From NCBI GenBank assembly GCA_022113835.1, contig JAILWY010000006.1, forward strand, positions 9,114,001-9,178,000: a stretch of DNA of 64,000 nt, in the 5' to 3' direction. This document shows positions 35,441 to 48,352 of this stretch, piece after piece. The notes under the pieces are model-generated. The model did not search any database, was not told the DNA's origin, and saw nothing but the letters and a program-made list of their open reading frames with translations. Both the position numbers and the translations under genes were made by a program. Origin of the DNA: Atopsyche davidsoni. Taxonomy: Eukaryota > Arthropoda > Insecta > Trichoptera > Hydrobiosidae. The number at the start of each line of letters is the position of its first letter. The stretch's first letter is position 1.

Positions 35441-37035
35441 CAATTTATATTTTCCTTGTCACTTCTAGTATGAATTAATAAGCTCAACATTAAATACTGC
35501 TAATTTTTGCAAGTCCAATTTGATATATTGACATAAAACTTAAGCATTATATAAACTTACGATTAAATGATAAAAAAACTAGCTAGTAGTGATATTTATA
35601 TAAAAATGTTTATAAAATAAGTCATTTCTGTGATTTATTATGCTCATTTGCATTGAGCAAGCAAAACCATTTTTTTAACTCTCCGTCTGCCACAAACATT
35701 TTAGACAAACCCAAAACAACGCCAACTTTTTATTCGACTAATCTTTTAACAACAATCTGAACCCAAAAATGAATTGATACAGAAATAAAAAGCGGCTGAT
35801 TATAGATTCGCCATACAGCCGTGTGTAATTTTCTTTAAATGCCTGTTTACTGCCGATACCCCACGAGGCGGCTCGACTGATCGACCCCGAATCGATACCC
35901 GAACACAGCTCTAGTATTCAAGTACATTCACCTCGACACATCACCCTGGACTGGCCAATTCTACTTGCTTTAACTTTAACCTAACACAACCTGCAGCCAA
36001 TTTGCTATTAACCAATAACGTCCCTTTGCTTAAAGTGTTTTTTCATGGGTTGATTATGTAAACATACCAAATCAGGACGCTATGAGCTAGTTACCAGTTG
36101 CAACAAAAGAGTTGGGTTAAACCTATACTCATAAGCATGTGTCGTAAAAATCAAATTAAAAAAGTAAATAAAACTGTTAACTGAGGTTTTCAACGCATTG
36201 CATGCCATTGTTAAATATCTGCGAGAAGCTCTCCGTGTATTATGGAACAGACTAACGCAGGTAGCACAGTCAGAGCGTGGTAGCAATTATTATGCAAGTC
36301 CCATGATTTAGCCACTGTATTTTGATTCGGTTGGTGCAACCGTCACTTAACCGCAGATTAGTACCCGAGGATGCAAATTTTACTACATAAGATTGAATGT
36401 GCGCTGGGCTCTGCCGTTTGTACGGGGAATTTGCATATTCCAACCCTTTGTTTTTTTTTTTTTTTGAAACAAAAACTGATGCGAGCATCGAAAATAAATT
36501 AAATTAGTCGACCGTATTATTTTGGCTCATCAAAAATATTATAAAATCTGATGTAAATACAGTGATTTGCGCTGACTCAATATGCGGATTCAACTCCTGG
36601 TTTTTCTCGATTTTCTTTTTTTGTTTATTTTTACAGAATTCTTGAGCTGCAATATTTATATATTTTTAAATAAATATTCATTTATAAAGCATCCCCTTAT
36701 TAGTCTATTTTTAAATTTAACACAATTTTTTTGTAAATGTATTAGACGTTTTTATTGTCTACATTTTATTCTTCTTCCAAGCATATTGGTAAAAAATAAA
36801 AATGACTCCTTTTAAAGCTTTTAAATACATACAAAGTATACTATTTAAATTAGTGTCTAGGAACAGCATTTCAGTCTTTCTCAAAAAAATTTCCCCACAG
36901 GTATAAAAATCAAATAAAAATGACTTTCAATCAAAACCGCAGACTGCAGGCAATTCGATATCAATAAAGCGAAGCACTCGAGTGCAACACTATCGCAGAG
37001 GAAATTCACTCGCTCGCTATAGAGGCTGCTCCTAT
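35441..37035. other. AT-rich to mixed stretch
   Basis: Mixed patches at 35830-35960 and 36230-36440. A 35990-36110 segment (ctattaaccaataacgtccc ... accagttgcaac) may be a worn MITE of the common family. No gene recognised. Confidence 0.4.
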
Positions 37036-37039
37036 ATTA

Positions 37040-37200
37040 AAAGCTGCCTACACACGCCGCGATACAACTTATTATGCAACCCAAAGGAAACTAGCTAATA
37101 GCTTAAAGTTATTAATTTAGTCAAAACTATACAAAGCACACAAAATAACAGGATGATTTTGACTAATCACCGTTCGGATAAAAAGTGTGTAAGCTGCTTG
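37040..37200. mobile_element. Copy of the CTACACACGCTGCGACAC MITE family
   Basis: Left end aaagctgcctacacacgccgc followed by gatacaactt; right end caccgttcggataaaaagtg followed by tgtaagctgcttg. About 160 bp with ctaatagc inside. Confidence 0.65.
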
Positions 37201-37523
37201 TGGATCTATAAACGCACTAAAATTTTGCGTGCATTGTATTATTAAATCGAGTTTGCGAGAGAATGGTATTGTTATAATATAATTTATTATTTTGCTTTTA
37301 TGTTTTTTGGAATAAAACCTGAAATCTCAGGTGGTTCAATGGTCAAAATTGGGGGCTCCGAACCCGAATTCTAGAGAACAGATACATTCTTCGGATCATT
37401 GAATCCTACCGGATGCATTGTATTTTTTTTTGGGAAATATAAATTTGCATATTTTAACGTTTTCTTGTTTAAATTGTTAATAGTTAAATATATGACCGAA
37501 AAAACAAAGTTGCAAGTCCCGCG

Positions 37524-37557
37524 TATATAAAGCCACCCTTCTTTCAATTATCATTCA
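37524..37557 (+). promoter_or_regulatory. Candidate TATA box and initiator
   Basis: gcgTATATAAAGcc at 37524 and tatcATTCaatt about 29 bases downstream (A at 37553) fit an arthropod core promoter with TATA and Inr at standard spacing. It precedes an open frame starting at 37585. Confidence 0.35.
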
Positions 37558-37584
37558 ATTCCTCCCCTCGAAGCTCAGCCAAAA

Positions 37585-37890
37585 ATGCCATGGCGTGATG
37601 GTCAAACCCAAGGTTTACGATTTCAAAGTGCTACACTTGTACGGCTGAGCTTTTACATGAAATCGATTACAAGCTTTTGTTTGTTTTTCAGAAAATCCAC
37701 AGTGTTCGGTTTCCTTGCGGGTGCAGTGAATACTTTATACGCGGCCGATTGGCCCGCGGGTTGGGGCTCCCATACGACAGGGCTTTATCGTATGTACCTG
37801 GAGTCTTATTACAGGTGCGATCAGGCTGTATGCAATCTACTACAAACTGACTTAGCCGCAGAGGTATACGATACCCTCACAACAAAATAG
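37585..37890 (+). CDS. Candidate small protein of unknown function, 101 residues
   Basis: An uninterrupted frame of 101 codons starts at an ATG in good context (gccaaaaATGcc), 32 bases after a candidate initiator and about 60 after a TATA box, and ends at TAG (37888-37890). The middle has a hydrophobic stretch (SITSFCLFF). The C-terminal half is less AT-biased than its surroundings, with YAADWPAGWG and an acidic end. I recognise no family. Within it a good acceptor (tttgtttgtttttcag to 37691) and a donor-like ACAG|GTGCGA (37814/37815) would bound a 123-nt plus-strand exon, so the true unit could be an exon rather than one frame. It would lie inside the spineless intron on the opposite strand. 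Could also be chance. Confidence 0.25.
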   Translation: MPWRDGQTQGLRFQSATLVRLSFYMKSITSFCLFFRKSTVFGFLAGAVNTLYAADWPAGWGSHTTGLYRMYLESYYRCDQAVCNLLQTDLAAEVYDTLTTK

Positions 37891-37894
37891 TTTA

Positions 37895-40005
37895 AAAAAA
37901 AAACACTATACATTACATCAAAAAAATATCACTGATGAAACTATACTGGGTCGATTATATATTATAACAAAAAAAGTGGATATTCTTTATGAAATTATTT
38001 CACTACTTTTACAGGGTTACAAAAACCGTCATCGTTAGAAAATTGTTTTTTTGCAGAATTCTCATATTAGTTATAATCATAATCAGTAATTTGTCTTAGT
38101 TAAGCGATAAAAACTTTCACAAGGATTATCAATTTTTTAATATCATATAATATCTCGAGAATACTTTTATAATCTTGAATAAATATAACCGATTAACCTG
38201 TAAGCCAAGACTTGTATAATCGTATTTTCTTCTATATATGTTACTTTACCTTGTAATGCGACTACAAAGAATGCGATAATAGGGCTTATATATTACATTG
38301 TTTCTTGACATGCTAAAGGAAGTCAACTTCTTTATGGTAAATCTTGGATAAAGTTAGAAATAACAAACTTGAAATAGTGTTACCGTATTTATGCAATGAC
38401 CTATATATATATTTATAAACAAAATATAAATATATTTTAAAAAATTATCAATCAGAAATTAAATAAATACATGCCTATTTTTTATTGCAATAAGCAGAAT
38501 ATAACGTTTGAAAGGTCTCAATTACATTTGGCATTAATCTCCTTTTAATTCAGGTAAGGTTTATTCCAAATCATAGATGTGCTCATGTTTCGTGTAATTA
38601 TTATAAGTTATAAATCGCATCACATCTTTCAAGGTGTATTTTTATCTAATTAGTCTTGGACGGAATGGGATATGCAACATTAATAAAAAGAGTTTTTCAT
38701 GTAATCAAAGTTAAACTAATGATTAAGTGACGGTCTGGAATATAATGGTTGGTTTCAGGAATGATAAATAAGCACAAATAGATAATTTTCCAAATAAAGT
38801 TGTTTTTAACAGGACCACAGTGGAATTGACAGTGCTACAATCTGTTTGAATAGTAGTCATGTTTATAAAATTTGTAAATAAAACTTCTTTGGAGAGTGCA
38901 AAACTATAAACAACGGTTAAAGTTATATCAAAAAATTAAAAAACCGTAACTTATTTTATAAACACGTTATTAGGTATAACATATATAATAATACATTCCA
39001 TAAAAATAGATCACATAAATCATTAAACGTTATTTATCCGGTATACTGTTTTTTTATTTTTTTTTTATTATGGGCTTTTTTAAGAATACATTATCACAGT
39101 CAATAAATTTAACGATAAAAATACACGATGAATGTACTAAAATTGTAACTTGTTAATTTTTAAATTTAATAAAAATGTCATTGGCATGTTAGCAAAGGTT
39201 CAATCAACTATGCCGATCGAAGCAAACTTGATATGTCCTCATTAAAATTTGATAAGCAGTAAAAATTCAGCAGTGATTTCTATTTTACAGTAATTTAAGA
39301 TTTATCATATAAAATCTTGGTATATTTGTGATAGCAAATATATCATAAGTAAATATTTATCCACGGATTTTCACCAAAACAATTTTTGAATTAAAGTCAT
39401 TTAAATTATTAAATATAACCCAGTGCAAACATTAGATACGACACTGTGGGTTATGCTAACCGTTTACTTCGTTTTGCTGGTACAGAAATAAAGCATGCTC
39501 TATATTTTTAAGGTGTTAAGTTATAAGTTGTGAGTCCGAGAAATAAGGCGAGGTAATAATTTAGCACGCCCAGGGATGGTAAACCTTTCACCATATTTTT
39601 TAAATAATTTTATTTATTAGTTTATTCTAGAAACAAACTTGCCTGAGCTAAAATACCATATGCAAAAATTAATGCTTTATTATAAGTATATATTTTTTGT
39701 ATTATATGCTTGCTGACGTAATCTTGACAAAGCGTCAATATTGGAAGTATATTAAGCTTATTTTAATTATATAAAACATATTTTATAAGTTCTCAAATAA
39801 TATACATATTTTAAAGGGTTAAAATAAAATATTTAGAAATATCACTTTTTACAAAACTTGCAGAAGTATTACTTCAGTAGTATCTCCGAACATAATTTAA
39901 TTTTAACTGATTTAAGATATCAATTGATACATCTACGAATTTAAAAATGCAGATGTATCACTCCGTATAATAATACATAAATTGATACTTTTGATTATTT
40001 AAAGT
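37895..40005. other. AT-rich intronic stretch
   Basis: Nothing recognised. Confidence 0.55.
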
Positions 40006-40009
40006 GGTG

Positions 40010-40290
40010 GAAGAATCCCATGGTTTCTATGGGATCGCGACCACGCGCCTCCCTCGGCGCTCTCCCCGAGCTGTCAGTAGCGAAACAAATTCTCTCGCAA
40101 ACATAATTATTTTCTTAGCAAACAACGCACAATTTATCGTTTTCTTCCTCGGCTAGTTGTATCTCATACGTTTCCGACAGCTCCTATATAAAAACTAAAA
40201 AAACTTATCCACCCAAAAAGCGGACGAGGTAACTGACCTCCTGTGTTTTTTGCTTGCACGAGTCGTGTGGTTCCTTTGGGATTTCGAAGT
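40010..40290. promoter_or_regulatory. GC-rich core plus mixed block, candidate enhancer
   Basis: Core gatcgcgaccacgcgcctccc followed by tcggcgctctccccgagc, then several TTAT/TTTATCG and cataattatt motifs in a non-repetitive block. No coding signature. Confidence 0.3.
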
Positions 40291-40294
40291 TCTG

Positions 40295-42485
40295 TTATTT
40301 TTTTTAGACTACCTGAGAATCAACAGCTAATTGTGTTTATATGTTTTAAATTGACATATTAAAAATGCACACGACATTTGTATACTTTAAAAATATATTG
40401 AATTCAAAAAAAACTATACTGTTATGTCATTTCCATTAATTTCAGAATAGAGGCGAAAAATAATCTTGAAATATTACATGACAATATTTTTAAGACTGTT
40501 CTGTTTATTAAAAAAGTATAGTAATAACAATTAATCACCTCGCTCGTTGAAAATAATATTTTTAATAGTTTTAATGATCATGGTAATAAAATATACAATA
40601 ACATTTTTATACCACCGTATAAAAATGTCGTAAATTGAGCGCTTCAAACAATGATTTTGTGATAAAAGTTAAAGACCGCGTTGATGTTTCAGCAAATTAC
40701 TGCAAATCGACTAAACAAATAGTTTTATCTTATCTGTATAAAATTAATTTCTACCCTTTCAATTAAAATATATGCAATTACTTATAAACTTATTAAAAAT
40801 TAAAACCAACGAGTACTTTTCCCTTTTTTTCAAATATATGATATGATCATATATCCAACATTTCGTACAGAATATTAAGGAGTCATGCAGTTGCATAACC
40901 CTCTCAGAAAAACTGCATTCTTTTGAGTGCATCGATAAATCTTATTTAGAATTTGGCAAACAAGCTGAGTTTTAAATTCTTATTTACAAAAGTCATTTAT
41001 GAATAAATACAGGGTGGGTTTTGCAACTCAATGATTCAAAAAATAGATACAAATAATTGTTGCATCATGTGAGAACTTGTGAGATTATATAATATTTGTT
41101 GCATACGGATTTAATTTCCAAAACATTTTTATTTTTATTTATTTCATACCTGAAAAAAAGAAGCAGTATTCATGTAATGTCACAATCCTTTAACTTGAAA
41201 ATATGTATTTATTTTTATCATAAATTAGATGCAGATTTTAAAACCACTAGTAGGTGCATTATAATATACTAACCGAGTAGTTGATATGATGCTGGTAATA
41301 TCTAAGTAAGGCTTATGGAATGAGAAATATTTTTTTAACGGTCGAAAGGCTTCATACATTGATTGATGGTATAAAAAAATGTATATCAGTGATCACAAAA
41401 AAGATGCTACATACATATATTAAAATGATTCCTGTTAATTTCATAAATCGACGCTGGAAAGAGAGACAGACTTAAGTTCCTTTCCAGTTATTAATAATGT
41501 ATCAAGTGAATAACAAAAATACGTTTTCAATTTTAAAATAACTGTACTTAAATATTTTAAATATATTAAAATAAATAGCTAGTAAAGAAAAACAATTATT
41601 TTCACTAGAAGATATTTTCATGGTGCCTATTAGTTTATACGAAATATTAATACTGATTTTTATATACATAATTTAATTTAATTTTGATTTAACAATAACA
41701 AGTTTTAATAAAACTTTTTATATTTTTCATCAAAAGTATCATACAATTATGAACTCTAATTTTTATTACTTCATATAAAATTCCAGTTTTACAGCAGCAA
41801 ATGAAGAAAATATATTTAATGAATTCATTTCGCATTTTTATACTCCATTTTTTTCAGTGTTTAACAATATTAATAAATGCTGAAGCAATGAGAATTTAAC
41901 TGACGTTCTGGTAAGTAACACACCTGCCCATAATCTTTGGCCGAAACACTCCAGTTTGAGGATTAAAGCGAATGAAAAAATATAAAAAATACCCAGGTGT
42001 ACATACAAATTTTAATAATAAATATTACGAGCACCTTTATAATATTGCAAACATTCAGAGGACTTCAAGATAATAATTTAAAATCACATAAAACAAAAAA
42101 ATATATGATTTCACCACGGTTTCTGTTTTAACATGGTTTGAAGAGGTTTCACGCAAATATAATTGCTTTATCCTCTTAAAAACAATGTTTTAAATATATC
42201 ACTTGAAATGATTTCAGGTAAAGCCAAATCTTATCTTTTATGATGACTATTTGGAAATACTTTTCATTTCCAGACAGACCACCAACGATGAAATGAACTT
42301 CTACCGCTATGTGTTTTTTTTTTTAATACAATTTATAAGAAGGTCAAGTATCTTCAAAAATAATATTTCTATTTAATATACAGTTAATGTATTTCTCAAT
42401 CTAAGCGTTTTTTATCGAGATGGTTATAGGCGACTTGCAATACATTATAAAATAATAAACAATTTAAATAACTGTATATTCTAAT
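40295..42485. other. AT-rich intronic stretch
   Basis: No gene. At 41007, tacagggtgggttttgcaac resembles one mariner-type terminus, without a partner. Confidence 0.5.
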
Positions 42486-42489
42486 ACCA

Positions 42490-42745
42490 TCTTCCCACCG
42501 GCTGATCTTTAAACTCCGCGGCTGGCCCACGAAATCAACACTTGGAAAACGAAAAAAACAAAACGATATAGCTATTTCTTAAAAATGCTAACAAAAAATA
42601 TTATAGTCTAACATATCACAGTAATATTTAAAAACGCATTAGGGCGGCCAGTGCCGGCGGAGCGCCCGTCACCGCCGCCGCTGGACTCGGCATTCTTCGG
42701 CCGCTGCGCCCTAAACACGGCGAAACGAATCCGGACGCTTTGTTT
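42490..42745. promoter_or_regulatory. CpG-rich island
   Basis: Core ggcggccagtgccggcggagc followed by gcccgtcaccgccgccgctgg at 42643-42700. Candidate regulatory element. Confidence 0.3.
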
Positions 42746-42749
42746 GGAC

Positions 42750-44085
42750 CATTCCAAATTACTTATATGAAAAAAAAAACTTATAAAAGCCTACTCCTAA
42801 ACGGCCAACATCATTCGCCAAAATACTCAGCAACAAACTGAACAGAAGCTTTCGTTTCAACTATATCAAAATAGCTCCATTTGCGCATGTTCTATTGTTT
42901 TATCATCAAGATTAAATGTAAGGGTTTTATTATTTATGAAAGATACTCCAGAATGGTAAACATAGTTAATTAAATTCGATTAAACAAACATGGACACATC
43001 TGTTTTATAGTAACTACAGCAAATTAGGTTCTATTATACATCGCGTCAGGTCGAGCCTTACTGAGTACATATTTTAATGTATTGGTAGAAAATTTCTAAA
43101 AATTTACTTATATATTCACGATTGCTTTGATTTATATATCTCATAAATACAAATTTAAAACATATTTGTCTTTCAAGGTCTCAAGGTGGAATCGCTCACG
43201 ATTAGAAAATAGTTTTTTAATTGTTTAACAATTTATACTTGATTGTGTAAGCTTTGATGTTGGTTTTATGGATTTATTATTTTATGACAAAAACATAATT
43301 AAAATTATTAATTCGTTTATCCGTTACTGAAATATGAATTTTCGCCTTCATGTTTAAATAAAAAATAAATTGAAATCTCGTTGGATCAAAGATAGGCTCT
43401 GTTTTGACATATTGTATATGTAACAGTACTGAAACAAAGTTCTCATAGAACTAAAAATGTTCACCGATCACCTAAACTCTCGCAAGATTAAGAGCCCATT
43501 AAGTCCCAACATAGTTTAATCATATCATCATCAGTTATTTAATAATCGATAAGAAAATGATTATGGTAGACAGGCTGAAAAATATTTCGGCTTAAGGGTG
43601 CACATAAAATCAAAGAGGGAGTTTCTAAAAATTACTATTTACTAATAAAAACAGTATTTTTTAATTAAACACAAAGATTGTTTGGTGATTACATAAATGT
43701 AAATATAAATAGATTCATATTTTTTCAATACCTCTGTAAAAACTCTCACGTATTAAAATATTCCTTATACTCTACGAACAAACTCCATGTGCATGTTTTC
43801 ACATTCGACCAATAAAACACAAGTCTTAAAATATATTTCACAAACAAACATAACACAAAAATAAGTTTTATGGCATTTTATAAAAATACACGAAAAATGT
43901 ACGCCATCTACTCGCGATGGTAATTTTAGTAGCTTTTGATATACCACTCGACATTTATAAGATGTTTCATATTTACTGTATAAACTCATAGTGTATGATT
44001 TATAAGTACAGTAAAATCTGCTATGTATGTTTTGACATGTGAAATATAACGTAATGTTCTAATTATGACAATTATTTCTTAGTCC
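42750..44085. other. AT-rich intronic stretch
   Basis: Nothing recognised. Confidence 0.55.
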
Positions 44086-44089
44086 AGAT

Positions 44090-44230
44090 TAATATGGAAG
44101 ATAGCAGGCGGTGTCTGACACAGAGGCATCCACTCACATAGAGCCTGCGGCGACACGTCCTTCGTATATTTCAGGTGTTTTCTCTATCATGTTGTAGGGT
44201 TGCCTTCGTTACAAACTTTTTTTAGTATCA
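44090..44230. other. Small mixed block
   Basis: gcaggcggtgtctgacacag and agcctgcggcgacacgtcc. Possibly worn repeat or small non-coding element. Confidence 0.2.
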
Positions 44231-44567
44231 GTTTCTCCCTCTGTTATACATTTTTCTTACCTAACAAATTACGCTTTGTATTTCATGAGACTGACCGGGC
44301 GATAAACGCAAGAATCAAAATTTTATCATTGAAGAAAAAAATATATATTTACACTAATATTTTTATCTGAATAAATTGCATAGCTGGTTTTGTAAACATT
44401 GTCATTTTCATGTGTCAAATAGCAGTAAAGGTAAATTGGTTTTGGATAGCAAGACCGGGCGTGAAGGTGAGGTCGCGCAAACAAAAAGATTTGTAATACT
44501 AATATGATTAGAAGATGATAAAATAAATTTTCAGAAAAATATCCCATCACATCCCTGATAGTACACT

Positions 44568-44640
44568 GTCCATGTGAGCCTGGGGATGTGGGTTCAAATC
44601 ACGATGATTTTTTTCTGAGAATTTCTTTAACCATCATCTA
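44568..44640 (+). ncRNA. Truncated tRNA-like sequence of the fold-back family
   Basis: cctggggatgtgggttcaaatc followed by acgatgatttttttctgag and aatttctttaa matches the 3' half and flank of the tRNA-like arm at 55300-55400. The T-arm's 3' strand is deleted. A degenerate third member of the family. Confidence 0.6.
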
Positions 44641-44759
44641 TGTGTGAACTAAATAATATAAACCTGTAATAGGTAATAAATACGCACTCGATTGACGTTC
44701 AATCCAAAAAATAGACATACAAAAGATTTGTCTCGTCGTTTCGCGTGTGAGTCGAGGTT

Positions 44760-45015
44760 TATCTGGATGTTGCACTGTGGTGGTGTTCTCGTGAGCCCGC
44801 CCTGCCCGCCGTCCGTCTGCGACTCACCTGCGTCAGAGGTAAGAAAGCCGGGCCCGGGGTCCTCCGGACTGGCCGCTTGATTGAATTTTAATTGCCGCTC
44901 CGGCATTAGAACCCGCTGCCCTCCGCCCGAGAGCGAGTCGGCCCCACTGGGCCACGGAGCGGCTCCCCAATTATGCGCCAAATCATAGGCATTTGTATGG
45001 AAGCAGACGAGGCGA
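44760..45015. promoter_or_regulatory. CpG-rich island
   Basis: gcccgccctgcccgccgtccg, ccgggcccggggtcctccgg and gcccgagagcgagtcggcccc. The minus strand is open for 146 codons across it, but the residues show no domain and composition explains the frame. Confidence 0.35.
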
Positions 45016-45474
45016 CTGGGGGAGTGTAACGCGGCAGAAAGTGACACGTTATTTATTACAATGCAAGTAAAAACTGCAATGAAACACACTGTATATTTAT
45101 TAAATTTTTAATATATTTTTTAGAAGAATTTTAAGTTTGAGATATCCTAGTACTAGTACATATAATCTGAATAACAAGTTATGAAGATCATTGATAATTA
45201 TTTGAAATAAATCCGCATTTTTAATACAAGCAGGTTTTTTTTTTGTATACAATATTTAGACGAGAAACGACCCACGGAATTTATACCCACCTCTATGGCT
45301 TTTATTTGTACCACCCATATTTAAAAATAAATGTTCATTTTTAATAGCCCTTATAAGACACAAGAGCAAACTATTAAAAAAATGTTACACCCTTGCACCT
45401 AGAACCTGTCTTCACTATCAAGCACATATAAGCGTAAAAAGACCACCAACTATGAGCGCAAAAGTTGTAAAATA

Positions 45475-45640
45475 ACTGACCACTAAACTGAGAGTTAAAA
45501 TAAAACACTTAAAATAAAGTTGCCTGAAAGAATGGTAATTAACCAAAAGCTGTCTTTTATTCTAAGTATTTTTTAGCTTAGTAAACGACGTGAAAAACAG
45601 TTCGGCTGTCGGTTGTGTCGCTACGTGTATGCGTCGCTTT
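45475..45640. mobile_element. Copy of the CTACACACGCTGCGACAC MITE family, one good end
   Basis: Right end cagttcggctgtcggttgtg followed by tcgctacgtgtatgc; left end uncertain. Contains aattaaccaaaagctgtc. Confidence 0.5.
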
Positions 45641-45714
45641 AATTTCATTATAACCTTACAACTAAAAAAATGTTACATAATAGCAGATATGAGAAGTAGA
45701 AACTATGAATATCG

Positions 45715-46010
45715 TAGCCGCTTCTATTAGCGTCAGAGGTAGTCCCAAAGAATCCTTCCTTTCATTCCAAATGTCAGCGGGTACATACAAAATGTATGGG
45801 AGACGTCAGCCGCCGAGGTCTCGCGGCCTTTCTTACATTACCAACCTGTAATTATGTTGATATCTGGGATGGTTTACGTCGGAACTAATGCCTGTTTTTT
45901 GTAATCATTGTTTTAGAGAGAACGCCGGGGAATAATAAACGCTCGCCATATCACTGTCACATCAATCCAAGGCGAGCACCTCATACTCAACCGCTGCCTG
46001 AAAACTACAC
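45715..46010. promoter_or_regulatory. Mixed-composition block, candidate non-coding element
   Basis: gacgtcagccgccgaggtctc and gagaacgccggggaataataa followed by acgctcgcc, non-repetitive. No exon evident. Confidence 0.3.
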
Positions 46011-46839
46011 AAAGACACCCATTTTAAAGAAAGCCTTATTTTGTTATGGTAAATTAATAGGATATGGGAGGTCCTAATGCTGAACCATCAACCCTTGACC
46101 GCAAATGCTTTTTCGTGAAAAATAAACAGAAACACCGGTGAGTTTTTATAGTATGGCAGGCTCAAATGCGAAACCTCCATTTTTCATATTTTACGCTTTA
46201 CCACGGAATATATATGAAATTTATACAAATATTTGTATATTTTATTAAAATAAAACATTTTTAACGCAACGTACATTATTATTTAAAAAAAAACCGTTTT
46301 CGTACTTCATTTTATTAAAATAAATTGATTTAATATGAAAGGTTCTTATTAAAATCACCTGCTGTCCTTTTTGCTTGAAAAAGTGTATAAAGAAAACAAG
46401 GTTACTATAAACTTATTTCGTTAACCCATAACAGACTTGGTAAATATGTAATACTTTATTTGGATTGTGATATTTTGGTTTTTAATTGTGAGCGTTAATA
46501 TCTTTCAGGAGGTTCTTCTAAAAAAAAAAAAGCAAGAGCGTTCTCAAAAATAAATATTTGTAATATCCAAGCTATTCATTCATATTTGTTGATTTGAAAC
46601 AGGTTAAAGAGTACAACACAAATAACAACTTCATAGAATCTGCTCGAGCCGAGAACAGAGCTGGCCATAATAATAAATCAGACACTCCGATGGTTAACAC
46701 AGTAACAAAAATATTACATCTCTATGTTTAATTTAATACCCGGCACAAGAAAGTTATTCCGCGGGCTTAACTATAAACTTTACATTGATTAACATAACGG
46801 CGCTTTATATCTGTTTGTTTTACCAGTCTATAATGACTA

Positions 46840-47060
46840 CTCAAATAATTTAAACACCCGCCCGGCGCGCGTAAAGCCTTCGGAACAAAGAGTGTAAATA
46901 ACAGCTTCTTAGGCGCTTTATAATCAAGGGTCACAATTAAAATGATAAAGAGATAGAGCGCCCCATTAAAGAGGGCTTTCGGCGATGTAACGCCTTATTG
47001 GTAAAGCAGCTCGGGAGACAGGGCCCGATTTACCAATCATACTATATTCACTCACGAAAC
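46840..47060. promoter_or_regulatory. GC/AT alternating block, candidate enhancer
   Basis: ccgcccggcgcgcgtaaagcc, then ggcgctttataatcaagggtc, cacaattaaaatgataaag and ggctttcggcgatgtaacgcc. Several AbdB/Cdx-like TTTAT and AATTAAA cores in a non-repetitive setting. Confidence 0.35.
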
Positions 47061-47084
47061 GACGAGAAAAATATTTTAAAAAAA

Positions 47085-47165
47085 AAACTGGTGACACTGG
47101 TGGGGTTTGAGCCCATTTTTGCGACTATCGCGACGCATCAGAGTGTTGCTAAGTGAGAATTGGAA
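47085..47165 (-). ncRNA. tRNA-like retroposon fragment
   Basis: On the minus strand, tgggctcaaaccccaccag forms a T-arm-like segment, 3' of a gcaacactctgatgcgtcgcg stretch. Box A is poor. Weak call. Confidence 0.3.
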
Positions 47166-47169
47166 TCAT

Positions 47170-47735
47170 TGTATGCAAGTAAGATATTGATATATCCTGA
47201 TAAATATATGTGTCTTGACACATACTTGACAATATATTTGACAATAATTAAGTGTTAAAATTTTGTATAAATACATGTGTGAATCCTAAAATATATTTTA
47301 TACACAATAAACCCGTATGGGTGATAAATTCAATTCATATCGATCAGAGTATAAAAATTACTATAAAGGTGTAGTTAAAAAAAATATAATTAACGTTGTG
47401 GAGTGGAATCGATGCACAGTGGGAAAAATAATTAAAATGGTTATTTTAATATTAAAAAAATAATAATAATGTACAGCACAAATATTTGTATTGATAATTG
47501 GTAATATAAAATTGACACCTTTCATAAAAACGTAATGACGTTTTATCAAAAGTTGTAATTAAATGATTTAAAAATTAAAAAAAGTACTATTAAACGTAAA
47601 TTGGTGTACATCCTCTGATGTTCAACTTAAAGTGATATATTTTTTTTTTAATAAAAATCATTACATCAGTCCGAAACCTCCTATATCCTAGTTTTTTTTT
47701 ATATATTTGGTAACCTCGGTAAGAGTAGTATTTCC
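47170..47735. other. AT-rich intronic stretch
   Basis: Nothing recognised. Confidence 0.5.
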
Positions 47736-47739
47736 GGGG

Positions 47740-47995
47740 CCCTGGCCGGGCGGGTCTAAACGCCCGTGTGTCGGTAACGTTATCACCTTCCAGCGGAGAT
47801 AATTAAAATATCGAATCGGAGTTACGAGCCTCCACTGGCCATGCTTAAATTAGAAATTATGAGGCGCCGACATCGGAGCAGATTTATGGCCATTAGCGTA
47901 GGACTGCTCGCCGGACCTCTCGCACTCACGTCCTATGGACCTCTCGAGCCCTCAGCTGACGAGTCAACAAACAATGCAAATTTACTTGTAATTAT
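47740..47995. promoter_or_regulatory. Candidate enhancer with clustered homeodomain/POU sites
   Basis: GC core ggccctggccgggcgggtc, then gataattaaaatatcg, aaattagaaattatgagg, gatttatggccattagcg, and aacaATGCAAATttacttg (octamer at about 47974). Non-repetitive and flanked by AT-rich DNA. Confidence 0.4.
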
Positions 47996-48352
47996 GTTCT
48001 CAAATTTTGTGGTATCACCTGAAATGAGGTAACAACTTAATTTTTGTTATTTACTGTTAAAAAAACAGTGAATGAGAATTTCTATTGTATTACACTTGAT
48101 TTTTTTACTTAGATAAAATAATATAAACATTCATGAGTCCTGCAATATTATTTCAACATATGAAAATAGATATTTCAATATTATACTTATAGCACATTAG
48201 TGAGCAACTGTATACATATTTTTAAGCATTACTTTGGTAATTAAATATAAGTGAATGCGTTTTATAAAATGTTTATCTATCGATTTATTCAATGTATAGT
48301 TAATAACAATCACAAGTGCGCATTATTTGGAATGTTGTATTATAATTATTCT

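Noticed and set aside
41007..41030. tacagggtgggttttgcaac as a mariner-type terminus
   Set aside because: No inverted partner or transposase sequence within range; a similar lone tacagggtggttcgg is at 10873.
44649..45089. 146-codon minus-strand frame
   Set aside because: Longest frame in the window, but it runs from AT-rich DNA through a CpG island and out again, with no motif, signal or consistent codon usage.
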